From Ferruginibacter albus (GTDB taxonomy: Bacteria; Bacteroidota; Bacteroidia; Chitinophagales; Chitinophagaceae): a stretch of 64,000 bases of DNA. Below are positions 44,608 to 52,901 of this stretch, one piece after another. Where the stretch lies: positions 2,444,001 to 2,508,000 of the forward strand of contig NZ_CP083388.1 of the NCBI RefSeq assembly GCF_020042285.1, given 5' to 3'. The notes below the pieces were generated by a model. That model was not told the origin of the DNA. It saw only the letters and a list, made by a program, of their open reading frames with translations, and searched no databases. The translations under genes and the position numbers were made by a program. Within the stretch, counting starts at the first letter, position 1, and every line of letters starts with the position of its first letter.

Positions 44608-44940
44608 TTATGCAGCTGCCATGCCGTAACATTCATCTGCACAACGGCGACAGGCTATTGCACATTTTTTACAATGTTCCATATCATGTCGTTCACATTC
44701 CTTTGCACAGCGTGTACGTATATCGGCGCATATCCTGCATAATTCATCCGCCGTTTCGCCCCGTATGCTCATTACCTGCACCGCAGCATTACAAACTATT
44801 GAACATTCTATATTTAACTCAATACATGCTTTCATCATTTTAACAGTAGCCTCTTGCAGGCAGGCAGAAGTGCAATTATTACATGCCACCATACAATCCA
44901 GGCAAGCATCAATACACCATTGATAATTTCCTTCTTTCAT
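44608..44940 (-). CDS. Cys-rich four-helix-bundle copper-binding protein (DUF326)
   Basis: 110 residues with 18 cysteines, spaced mostly as CxxxC or CxxC (CIDACLDC, CNNCTSAC, CKKCAIACRRCADEC). This matches DUF326 and the copper-storage protein Csp type, in which Cys-lined helices hold many Cu(I) ions. It has no signal peptide, so a cytosolic Csp3-like location is likely. His residues near EHC and RHDMEH could gate the open end. The gene is alone, with no copper ATPase in the window. Confidence 0.88.
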   Translation of the reverse strand: MKEGNYQWCIDACLDCMVACNNCTSACLQEATVKMMKACIELNIECSIVCNAAVQVMSIRGETADELCRICADIRTRCAKECERHDMEHCKKCAIACRRCADECYGMAAA

Positions 44941-45024
44941 AATTAAAGTTTAAATAAAGAGTGAAAAAACAATGCCACCTACTATGGCAGGAATATTGAG
45001 CCTTTTTTTTATAAAATTATTAGC

Positions 45025-45201
45025 ATGAGCCTACAAAAAAAACCTGGTGATAAAGCCACTCACAAAACAGTTACCCATACAGATAAAGCGATCGCTATTG
45101 CAGGTGTTAAAAAGCCTGCAAAAAAAGACAGATCAGAACACCATCCCGTTTCAACCGGTTCAGCAAATGCATTTGAAGGTACCGAAGATGTAAGAGAATA
45201 A
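45025..45201 (+). CDS. small hydrophilic protein
   Basis: A 58-residue frame starting ATG 45025 (MSLQKKPGDKATHKTV) and ending TAA 45201. It is basic at first (Lys-rich, THTDK repeats) and acidic at the end (EGTEDVRE), with no hydrophobic core. No in-frame family match is known to me. Codon choice is like the neighbours (GCA, AAA, GGT). It precedes the second lone receiver on the same strand. Weaker than the other calls because of its size. Confidence 0.45.
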   Translation: MSLQKKPGDKATHKTVTHTDKAIAIAGVKKPAKKDRSEHHPVSTGSANAFEGTEDVRE

Positions 45202-45322
45202 TTATTGATTGTGTGGAACTTGTAGAAATTACTTCCCGTTAATGGAAAAAATAAAGATGCTTTTATCAATGAATCATAATGGTATATATTTTGTTTTTTT
45301 AATGACAGAGGAGAATGTACGT

Positions 45323-45706
45323 ATGAAAGACAAAATTATTATAGTAGATGATGATCCCGGTATCCAGGAAATAATAAAAGTTATTTTTGATAAGGCAGGT
45401 TATGAAACCACCGTTTTTTCAAACGGGAATAATATTTTCACCGGTCAATATCAATTACCCGATATTTTTCTGTTAGACAAAGAGCTGGTGGGCAAAAGCG
45501 GTTCAGATATCTGCAAGTTTTTAAAATCGCAAAGGAAAACAAAAGATATCCCGGTAATTTTATTTTCTGCTATATCCGATCTGGATAAAGTTGCTAAAGA
45601 AGCAGGTGCAGATAATTATATTGAAAAACCATTCTTAAAAACTGAATTATTGGACAAAGTAGCAGCAGCATTAAGACATGACAATAATTTAAGAGCATCT
45701 GCCTGA
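45323..45706 (+). CDS. single-domain response regulator (second copy)
   Basis: A 127-residue receiver, starting at ATG 45323 because AGAGGAG lies about nine bases upstream. Acidic pocket IVDDDPG, phosphoacceptor Asp52 in LLDKEL, switch Ser in LFSAI and Lys in EKPF. No output domain. It is paralogous in pattern to the receiver at 34799. No kinase is adjacent, so its partner is elsewhere; the multi-PAS kinase 10 kb upstream is one candidate. The longer frame to 45209 has no receiver-like residues. Confidence 0.88.
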   Translation: MKDKIIIVDDDPGIQEIIKVIFDKAGYETTVFSNGNNIFTGQYQLPDIFLLDKELVGKSGSDICKFLKSQRKTKDIPVILFSAISDLDKVAKEAGADNYIEKPFLKTELLDKVAAALRHDNNLRASA

Positions 45707-45709
45707 GAA

Positions 45710-45988
45710 ATGATAAAACAACTTTCAATAGCATTTTTATCGCTGTTGCTGCTAACCGATTGCAGCAAAAAACACACTCCTGAAAAAAACACTACAACAA
45801 AAATTGTAGTTCCCAAAGGTCCTTGGCCAAAAACACTTTCATTAAATGATAAGGTAGCTAAAAGAGCTGTTGACGGCAGGTTATATTTTGACCTGGATGG
45901 AAAACGTTATTGGAAAAATTACAATGATGGTAAATACTATTTATTCAATAAGAAAATGTATGATGATCCTGCCTTTAAGCCGCATTAA
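45710..45988 (+). CDS. small hypothetical lipoprotein
   Basis: 92 residues with a lipoprotein signal and lipobox LLTDC (Cys18), followed by a Lys/Thr linker and a compact C-terminal part with RLYFDLDGKRYWKNYNDGKYYLFN, a Tyr/Asp/Gly-rich strand pair. It starts four bases after the receiver gene. No family recognised. Confidence 0.65.
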   Translation: MIKQLSIAFLSLLLLTDCSKKHTPEKNTTTKIVVPKGPWPKTLSLNDKVAKRAVDGRLYFDLDGKRYWKNYNDGKYYLFNKKMYDDPAFKPH

Positions 45989-46082
45989 ATGAGTTTCAAA
46001 ATCCCAAAAACAAATTCCACCGGAAACTCGCACAAGCAATTAAAGACTCAATTCTTTATGTATTTTTACCAAAACTATTTAG

Positions 46083-46766
46083 ATGGATGTACAAATAGAA
46101 GCCTCCTGGAAGAAGGTTTTAAAAGATGAGTTTACCAAACCTTATTTTCTAGAGATAGTAACTTTTTTAAAAACAGAAAAAGCAGCAGGCAAAACGATCT
46201 ATCCTCCCGGTCCGCTTATTTTCAACGCATTCAATCAAACTACTTTTGATAAAGTAAAAGTAGTGATATTAGGACAAGACCCTTATCACGGCCCGGGGCA
46301 GGCACATGGTCTAAGCTTTTCTGTGCCGAATGGCATAAAGCCTCCTCCATCTTTAGTTAATATTTATAAAGAAATAGAAAAAGATATTGGTGTGGCAATG
46401 CCACTACAGTATGGCAATCTTACACATTGGGCCGAACAAGGCGTTTTATTGTTAAATGCTGTACTAACGGTAAGGGCTAATGAGCCTGCCAGTCATGCAA
46501 AGATCGGATGGATGAATTTTACAGATGCAGTTATCCGGAAATTATCTGAAGAAAAAGAAGGTGTGGTATTTTTATTATGGGGGCGTTTTGCACAGGACAA
46601 ACAAACCTTAATAGATGAAACCAAACATCATGTATTAAAAGCAGCACACCCCTCTCCTTTTTCTGCGGATAAAGGTTTTTTTGGTTGCAAGCATTTTTCC
46701 AAAACAAATGAATTTTTGACCAGGCAAGGTTCTGAACCTATTGACTGGAAATTATTAACTCCTTAA
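46083..46766 (+). CDS. ung: uracil-DNA glycosylase
   Basis: Removes uracil from DNA, the first step of base-excision repair. 227 residues with the water-activating motif [19 protein letters not shown] (catalytic Asp66), [27 protein letters not shown] and the minor-groove loop [13 protein letters not shown] (His189). Normal family 1 UDG length and order. It is followed one base later by plsC, so they form a two-gene unit. Confidence 0.97.
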   Translation: MDVQIEASWKKVLKDEFTKPYFLEIVTFLKTEKAAGKTIYPPGPLIFNAFNQTTFDKVKVVILGQDPYHGPGQAHGLSFSVPNGIKPPPSLVNIYKEIEKDIGVAMPLQYGNLTHWAEQGVLLLNAVLTVRANEPASHAKIGWMNFTDAVIRKLSEEKEGVVFLLWGRFAQDKQTLIDETKHHVLKAAHPSPFSADKGFFGCKHFSKTNEFLTRQGSEPIDWKLLTP

Positions 46767-46767
46767 T

Positions 46768-47490
46768 ATGAGAAGTATTCTTGCTCGTTTATGGGCTATA
46801 TGGGCTTTACTATGGTTTGTTATTACCATGTTGCTGTTCTTCATTCCTTTTTGCTGTTGTTTTTTTTGGAAAGAACCAAAGAGAAGTCATGTATCTTATC
46901 CATTATTTCGTTTATGGATGGATTTTTATCTTCCGGCAGTAGGCGTGTTTGTAAAAGTTGTTGGACTGGAAAATTTTAAAGAAGGTAAAAATTATATTGT
47001 CGTTTGCAATCACAGAACATTAATGGACATTCCTATTTCCTCCACAAGAATTCCCGGAGCCAATAAAACCATTGCCAAAATTGAATTTGCAAGAGTCCCT
47101 ATTTTTGGAACTTTGTATAAGTTAGGCTCCGTATTGGTGGATAGAAAAGATAAAAATAGCCGTCGCAACAGCTTATTACAAATGAAATGGGTGCTACAAA
47201 ATGGTTTGCACATGTGCATTTATCCGGAAGGCACCCGCAATAAAACCAATAATCCTTTAAATGAGTTTCACAGCGGCGCTTTTAAATTGTCGGTAGATAC
47301 AAGAAAAGAAATACTACCTGCGATCCTGTTTAATACCAACAAGGTACTCCCTAATAATAAATTCTTTTATTTTCTACCGGGCAAAATAGAATTTCATTTT
47401 TTAAACCCGATACCACCAGGTAATGATGTTGAAGACTTAAAAGAAGAGGTTTTTAATGCCATGCAAAATTATTACGAATGTAATACCTGA
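46768..47490 (+). CDS. plsC: 1-acyl-sn-glycerol-3-phosphate acyltransferase
   Basis: Acylates lysophosphatidic acid to phosphatidic acid in phospholipid synthesis. An N-terminal membrane segment (about residues 10-36) is followed by the catalytic HX4D box NHRTLMD (His82, Asp87), a GANKTIAKIEFARVPIFG section and the substrate motif YPEGTRN. 240 residues, typical. The start is one base after the ung stop. A lipid A acyltransferase is less likely from motif spacing. Confidence 0.93.
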   Translation: MRSILARLWAIWALLWFVITMLLFFIPFCCCFFWKEPKRSHVSYPLFRLWMDFYLPAVGVFVKVVGLENFKEGKNYIVVCNHRTLMDIPISSTRIPGANKTIAKIEFARVPIFGTLYKLGSVLVDRKDKNSRRNSLLQMKWVLQNGLHMCIYPEGTRNKTNNPLNEFHSGAFKLSVDTRKEILPAILFNTNKVLPNNKFFYFLPGKIEFHFLNPIPPGNDVEDLKEEVFNAMQNYYECNT

Positions 47491-47562
47491 AGCGGAAAAC
47501 GTCAGTCGTGAGTTATAAGCTACGTTCAAATCTTTTACACCTTTCACGCATCACGTCTAACG

Positions 47563-48705
47563 TTACTTATATCCTTCCAAAGCAAATACCGAGAAAGAGG
47601 ATAACCAATGATCAATATCGTAATTACCTTTTCCAATGCTTTCCTGTGCATAATCCCACATTTCTTTTTCGGCGTTAATCCAGGCTTTTCTCACATCTTC
47701 ACTTAAGGCATTTGCAGGTAATGATTTTAAAATACCATTTAAACACCAAATACGGTTCAAATGAAAACCATCAAAGTGCGAGGAGTAACTAGTATGTTTT
47801 TTAAGGTGCTGTACTTTTAAAACTTCTGCAACACCATCTGTTGTAAATAAGTCCGGAGCAAAATTATGTAACCATTTTACATATTCATCTGCCGGCAATA
47901 CTTTCCGCATCAGATCGGCTATCAATAATCCCGCACTCATAAAATCATAATCAAAAGGCTCTTTTGCCAAAGGAAACTCTTGTTCAAAAGATCCATAAAA
48001 TTTTTTCGAAACAGTCAATATCACTTTTTCCAATGAAGCTTTATTAGCAGCACGTGCATAATCCAACGCAAATGATAATCCAAAGGCTGTACTAAAATGA
48101 TTACCGGTAAAATTAGCCTCAGATATAAATGGAAACTCAAGCATGTACTTGGAAACAATATAATCAGTCAATGGCTGCAAATTCTTATTCCATTTTTTTG
48201 CTAAAGGATTATCCCATGTTAATAATTCTTCTGATACCTTTAAGAGCCAGGAGGTCCCATACGGAAATTCAAAATCATCGTCCTGGTGCGTTTTTACATA
48301 TTGCAGTTCTACCAAAATATTTTCGGCTTTAAAGCTTTGCTCTAACTTTTCTTTTATAGCTGCTGCTTCCGGAATGTTCGGATAAGTTTTCAATAATTTC
48401 AATAAGGCCCAATGATTGTGTACGCTGGAATGCCAGTCGTAACAACCATAAAATGAAGGCCATAATTTTTCCGGCGGCTTTAAATCCTCTGCTTTTGTTA
48501 AACGTTCCCAATAATAATGCGGATAGATACTGTCTGTACAAGCCAAAGATAGATTTGCAAAATAAGATGCACCATCAGTGCTTAATGTTAATCTGCCATC
48601 AGTTAATGTAGTTGTAAGCGTTTTTGTTGCAGCCGTTTCAACCAATGGCTGCGTAAAACCTTGGAGACTAACTAATAATAGTGTAATAACGGATAACTTT
48701 CTCAT
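47563..48705 (-). CDS. exported DUF2891-family protein
   Basis: 380 residues with a signal peptide ending QGFTQ (cleavage before Gln). DUF2891 signatures are ERLTKAEDLKPPEKLWPSFYGCYDWHSSVHNHWALLKLL, YGTSWLLKV, GNHFSTAFGL, and FDGFHLNRIWCLNGIL with a C-terminal HWLSSFSVFALEG. The family is alpha-helical, of (alpha/alpha) toroid character, with an unproven hydrolase-like role. It is the downstream convergent neighbour of plsC. No carbohydrate cluster surrounds it. Confidence 0.85.
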   Translation of the reverse strand: MRKLSVITLLLVSLQGFTQPLVETAATKTLTTTLTDGRLTLSTDGASYFANLSLACTDSIYPHYYWERLTKAEDLKPPEKLWPSFYGCYDWHSSVHNHWALLKLLKTYPNIPEAAAIKEKLEQSFKAENILVELQYVKTHQDDDFEFPYGTSWLLKVSEELLTWDNPLAKKWNKNLQPLTDYIVSKYMLEFPFISEANFTGNHFSTAFGLSFALDYARAANKASLEKVILTVSKKFYGSFEQEFPLAKEPFDYDFMSAGLLIADLMRKVLPADEYVKWLHNFAPDLFTTDGVAEVLKVQHLKKHTSYSSHFDGFHLNRIWCLNGILKSLPANALSEDVRKAWINAEKEMWDYAQESIGKGNYDIDHWLSSFSVFALEGYK

Positions 48706-48764
48706 AGTAAGTTTTGTTAAGTAAATATAAGAAAAAGATCGTGGCTGTAACCGATCGTATCGAT

Positions 48765-48865
48765 TAGCGGCATTGGTCCGGGCTTTACGCTTGTAGTGCC
48801 TGCTACGCTACATTCCCGGCGCACAGCGGCAGCTACCGCTTCAATCCCGCAGCTTCCCAGCTATG
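48765..48865. repeat. GC-rich palindromic element, possible dispersed repeat
   Basis: About 100 bases of unusually high G+C (37 of 60 at 48781-48840, about 62%) in an AT-rich region. It has nested short palindromes such as TGTAG..CTACA and AGCGG..CCGCT. It lies between divergent genes and has no reading frame. It resembles short dispersed repeats seen in Chitinophagaceae genomes, but no second copy lies in this window. Confidence 0.4.
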
Positions 48866-48935
48866 CAATTTATTTCAGCATCATCTTTTCAATAATTTTA
48901 TTTTACATTCGGCAATCTAAAAAAAGCTCGCAACT

Positions 48936-49772
48936 ATGGATACTAATAAAACGAAATTGCTGCAGGCAATACTTATATTGATCATCATTCAGGTAATCAC
49001 GAATTGGTATTTTGATTTCTCTTACTTAAAATATTTTTTTTTAAATCCTAGCATGGCTGATTGGGAGTTTGGTATTTTGCAAAACTTCTTATTTCTTTTT
49101 GTTTTGCCTTATGCAACCTACCTTTTGTATCAAAAGAAAAGCGCCGGTTATGTTTTGCTGCTTTATTATTTTAGCTTTACACCCTCTTCCACATTATTTG
49201 CTTATCTAAAATATCCTTGGCGGTTTCCATATAATAGTATAACACCCTTCCTATTTATTATTATCAGGATCATTACGCTTATACTTCTTGTTCCTTTAAA
49301 ATTTTTCAGTAAAAGTTCAAAATGGCTGGCGATTATAACAGGCGTTTTGGCTTCCACTCTAACACTCACCATTTATATGCCGTTTATATTAGTCTTCGTT
49401 TCTTTACCCTTACTTATTATAATCATAGTTTGGGATGTAAAATTATTTTTAAAAAATAAGTTAGGTTTAGAAGACAAGAAAGCTTTATCCAATCTATTCA
49501 AAACAAAACTTAAAATGTGCTTAATTCCTTTTTTGATTTCTATTCCGCTTTATTTTATTATTCCATTTTCTTCCAGCCTCACAGTAGAATTATATTTTAT
49601 AACGCCGGCAGTTGTTGCATTCATATGGTTTCAGCTGGCTTTAGCCAAAAAGACCAACTTAAGCCTGATTACTCAAAATTATTATTGGACGATGTTTATG
49701 TTGTATTGTCTGTTATTTGGAAGCCTGGCAATCTATTCGCTTGCGGCGTCTTTTTCTTCGATGCATTTTTAA
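48936..49772 (+). CDS. hypothetical polytopic membrane protein
   Basis: 278 residues, about eight hydrophobic helices separated by short loops (for example residues 6-24, 40-58, 65-82, 96-118, 130-152, 190-212, 220-240 and 250-272). Few charged residues; no motif for transport or catalysis. It follows the GC-rich element and ends 13 bases before the convergent 444-residue gene. Function unknown. Confidence 0.6.
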   Translation: MDTNKTKLLQAILILIIIQVITNWYFDFSYLKYFFLNPSMADWEFGILQNFLFLFVLPYATYLLYQKKSAGYVLLLYYFSFTPSSTLFAYLKYPWRFPYNSITPFLFIIIRIITLILLVPLKFFSKSSKWLAIITGVLASTLTLTIYMPFILVFVSLPLLIIIIVWDVKLFLKNKLGLEDKKALSNLFKTKLKMCLIPFLISIPLYFIIPFSSSLTVELYFITPAVVAFIWFQLALAKKTNLSLITQNYYWTMFMLYCLLFGSLAIYSLAASFSSMHF

Positions 49773-49785
49773 AGAAAATATATAG

Positions 49786-51120
49786 CTATTGCTGATCCGG
49801 CTGCAGGTCGTAAAATATTCTTACTAAATTATTTTCACCAACGGTAGTTTCAATATTAAATGACTTACGTTTTTTACCATCAATGATCTCCATCATTGAT
49901 GTATTGGGAGGAATACTTCCTAAATTTTCAGCTCTGAAGATAATTGTATTAGGTCCCGGTTTTAATAATACTGTGAAGAATTGTGTTTTTTTAGTAACTC
50001 TCATATTTTGCACCAGCCATTTACCGTTAATTTCTATTGACACACTATCTCCATCCTCTACAGCATCATCCCAAATAGCAAACGTTAATTCCCTGGATGT
50101 AGAAACTATACTCGTTATTAGCTTGTCGTCCTTTTTTAAGCTATCGTAGGTACCCAGGTTCTTTTTTTCAGGTGTAGGAATGTATTCCTGGAAGCTCAGT
50201 TGCCGCATGGTGTCCGGTGAAGAATACAATTGTGCCACAATGAAATTGGCGGCACTGTCTGCCGAACTATTAAAATCGAGTGATAGTTTTTTATAATAAA
50301 ATTGAATATCTAATTTCCCCTTATTAGGAACAGCATCTCCAAAATTTTCGGCAAACAATGCCAGCAGGTTTAAACCTGTATCCAGCAAGCACTCGTTGCT
50401 ATATTTTTTCTTGCCAACATAAGCCTGGTCAATTATGGTTCTTCCATTCAATGCAACTGAAACAATATCATTATCTGTTTTCTTGCTGCTGGTTAATTCC
50501 AATAATCCATCCCTGTTTCTAAAAATAATAGTATCTAACAACCCAAAATATGCAGGTGATATAGTCGGACTTAAGATACGTTGGCAATCATCACTTACCC
50601 ATCCACGATCATTAATCTTTCTAAGCTTAACGTCATCAGTTTCAAAAAACTCTTTTAAGCACAATGCCGTAGAAATATATTTTTTACTAAGCTTGTTTAA
50701 TCCCGGAAAAACAGTTGGATTTTTTTTTGCTTCCATCCGGATAGCAGTTAAAATTGGTGAACCTTTCAGATCTCTGCTATAATCAAAAACTCCATTCAAA
50801 CATATCGGTAAATTATCAAGACTAAAAGGTTTTTCATATAAAGGGTATTTGTTTTTACTAATAGCTAATTGGCGAATATTTTTCTTCACCAACAAAAACT
50901 CATACTCTGCAACAAAGCTGTCGCAGCTTAATTTTATATGTGCAGGAAACAGAATACTATTTTGAGGAGTTGCAATATTTAATTCTAATTTTATTACAGA
51001 ACCGGTAGAAGAAGGATATTCCATACGCCATGTTCCCGTAAAATCATTTATTTGAGCGAATGCAGAATGCGCAAAGAAACAATTACAAAAAGAGAACAGA
51101 AAAATCAACCAATACTTCAT
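49786..51120 (-). CDS. hypothetical exported protein with internal duplication
   Basis: 444 residues with a signal peptide ending SAFAQ (cleavage before Gln). The N-terminal 140 residues look like a lipocalin-type barrel (DFTGTWRMEYPSSTGSVIKLEL). The C-terminal half holds two related units: DNDIVSVALNGRTIIDQAYV..FAENFGD (about residues 215-275) and DGDSVSIEINGKWLVQNMRV..FRAENLGS (about 355-415). The repeated D-x-D-x-V-S-x-x-x-N-G and FRAEN-x-G pattern suggests a calcium-type or ligand-binding beta domain. Family not recognised. Confidence 0.75.
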   Translation of the reverse strand: MKYWLIFLFSFCNCFFAHSAFAQINDFTGTWRMEYPSSTGSVIKLELNIATPQNSILFPAHIKLSCDSFVAEYEFLLVKKNIRQLAISKNKYPLYEKPFSLDNLPICLNGVFDYSRDLKGSPILTAIRMEAKKNPTVFPGLNKLSKKYISTALCLKEFFETDDVKLRKINDRGWVSDDCQRILSPTISPAYFGLLDTIIFRNRDGLLELTSSKKTDNDIVSVALNGRTIIDQAYVGKKKYSNECLLDTGLNLLALFAENFGDAVPNKGKLDIQFYYKKLSLDFNSSADSAANFIVAQLYSSPDTMRQLSFQEYIPTPEKKNLGTYDSLKKDDKLITSIVSTSRELTFAIWDDAVEDGDSVSIEINGKWLVQNMRVTKKTQFFTVLLKPGPNTIIFRAENLGSIPPNTSMMEIIDGKKRKSFNIETTVGENNLVRIFYDLQPDQQ

Positions 51121-51496
51121 TTTTGCAATAAGAGTTTACTGAAAAATAGTTTAAATTTGAGTAAACAGCAAATTACTGTCATAATCTTCAATAAATAAAC
51201 CCCTTGAGAACAAGGGGTCGTTAGTTTGACATAGGATTTGATAAACGACTTAGTCTAACGATCGCACACATCAACAATATTTCGATAAGACAGCCCAAAT
51301 GAATTAAGGAAGCAAGTTGATTGATGCGTTCTGTTGTTTACTCAGACATAAAGTAGCTTTATCAACGTAAAATTAATTCTCTCTTTATATACTATTAATA
51401 CCCTATTTGTGTACTACAACAAATAGCTCTATCCATCAAAACCATTGGGTTAATGATACTTTTGCTGAAATATCTTATTAAAAAGGAAGCTTGATA
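51121..51496. other. 376-base intergenic region with - strand terminator
   Basis: No frame of substance. A clean hairpin terminator at 51191-51218 sits about 280 bases past the amylase stop on the - strand. This leaves room for either a long 3' end of the amylase mRNA or a separate small transcript ending there. Confidence 0.55.
51191..51218 (-). terminator. Rho-independent terminator (- strand)
   Basis: Perfect eight-base stem ACCCCTTG/CAAGGGGT (51199-51206 with 51211-51218), loop AGAA; on the - strand followed by TTATTTATT. It may end the amylase transcript or a small RNA from the preceding 250 bases. Confidence 0.75.
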
Positions 51497-52792
51497 TTAA
51501 ACCCGTTTCAATTGTTTTTCATAAACCAGGTAACTCCAGGGAGGCATTTCAAAATAGCGTTCTTTTTCAAATGAATATTCTTCGGAAGTAAAAATATTTT
51601 TAAAATTGCCAACGATAGTGTCGTTATAAATACGCGGCCAAATGTATTCGTTACTTAAATTCAATAAAACCAAAACTGCATCATTTTCTTTTTTACGTAT
51701 ATACGATATGACTTGCATTGGTTTATCGTTACTTAAAATCTCTATAGCTGCATCTATATCTGCAGCGCTCATGGCTGCATTATTTGAATGCAGGTTCAAT
51801 AATGTTTTATAAAAAACATGTAGCTTCATTTTATCTGTCCATTCAATAATATCTTTTTCAAAAAAGGCTAATTTTTTCCTGTTCGGCGCTTCTTGCCCGC
51901 TATATATCAAAGGAATTCCATTATACGTACAACTGAACACAGCTAAAGCTTTTGCTGCATCACCAAACTTATCATACTCTGTTCCCGTGTGGCTGTTTTC
52001 ATCATGATTACTGGTATAGTACAACCGAAAAGCTGTTGCCGGAAAATCTTTTTTATACTTATCTAAAACAGAATACAATCCGTTCATATCTGTATAGCCT
52101 TTGCAATAATCTTCTGTTTTATGCATCCATTCCCAGGTGTAGCTTGCATCAAATACTTCATGATATGAAATATCTTCTGTCTCTGCCAGCCAAAATAAAC
52201 CGGGTTTTATCGTATCAATTTCCGTTCTTGCTGCTTCCCAAAAATCAAGCGGTACTAAATGCGCCATATCGCAGCGATAACCATCTATATTACATTCCGT
52301 CAACCAAAATTTCATAGCATCGATCATTGCTTTACGCAGATCCGGGTTATCATAATTCAATTTGCTTACATCATCCCAATCATAAGGATGCATGATATTC
52401 CCTTTATCGTCCTGTACAAAATAATCCCGATGTTCGCCGATCCATACATTATCATTACTGGAATGGTTAGCCACCCAGTCTATAATTACTTTTAATTCCA
52501 GGGTATGCGCCTGCTGTACCAATTCTTTAAAATCGGCAATAGATCCAAATTCCGGGTTTGTATCCAGGTAATTTTCGATGGAATAGTAACTACCTAAAAC
52601 CCCTTTTCTATCCAGCTTTCCTATTGGATGAATTGGCATAAACCATAGCACTTCCACTCCCATATCTTTTAATCTGGGCATTTCTTTTGCAAAAGCAGAA
52701 AAAGTTCCTTCCTGCGTATATTGGCGAAGATTCACTTCATAAATATTGGTATGATGAACCCATTTTGCAACGGGATGCTTTGATATGATCAT
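51497..52792 (-). CDS. cytoplasmic GH13 alpha-amylase-family glycoside hydrolase
   Basis: 431 residues, no signal peptide, so cytoplasmic. GH13 catalytic set: nucleophile Asp175 in DGYRCDMAH, acid/base Glu204 in LAETED, transition-state Asp264 in TSNHDEN, plus VIIDWVANHSS with the conserved His. It begins with the family's IYEVNLRQYTQEGTF. It likely hydrolyses or transfers alpha-1,4-glucans or maltodextrins. The C-terminal beta domain is short. A single gene; the glycogen-synthase-like gene is 34 kb away. Confidence 0.93.
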   Translation of the reverse strand: MIISKHPVAKWVHHTNIYEVNLRQYTQEGTFSAFAKEMPRLKDMGVEVLWFMPIHPIGKLDRKGVLGSYYSIENYLDTNPEFGSIADFKELVQQAHTLELKVIIDWVANHSSNDNVWIGEHRDYFVQDDKGNIMHPYDWDDVSKLNYDNPDLRKAMIDAMKFWLTECNIDGYRCDMAHLVPLDFWEAARTEIDTIKPGLFWLAETEDISYHEVFDASYTWEWMHKTEDYCKGYTDMNGLYSVLDKYKKDFPATAFRLYYTSNHDENSHTGTEYDKFGDAAKALAVFSCTYNGIPLIYSGQEAPNRKKLAFFEKDIIEWTDKMKLHVFYKTLLNLHSNNAAMSAADIDAAIEILSNDKPMQVISYIRKKENDAVLVLLNLSNEYIWPRIYNDTIVGNFKNIFTSEEYSFEKERYFEMPPWSYLVYEKQLKRV

Positions 52793-52881
52793 AAATTATT
52801 TTGTACTGATGATAAATATTCCGGCAGGCTGTTAAATTCGTTATACCAAATTTAAGTAAAATGGATATACGAGCAAGATTG

Positions 52882-52889
52882 TAACTTTG
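52882..52889 (+). promoter_or_regulatory. -7 box candidate before ispH
   Basis: TAACTTTG is an exact TANNTTTG match. Transcription from it would start near 52896, after the 52887 ATG, so the start at 52902 is preferred for ispH. No clear -33 element. Confidence 0.42.
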
Positions 52890-52901
52890 CAGAATATTAC
52901 A

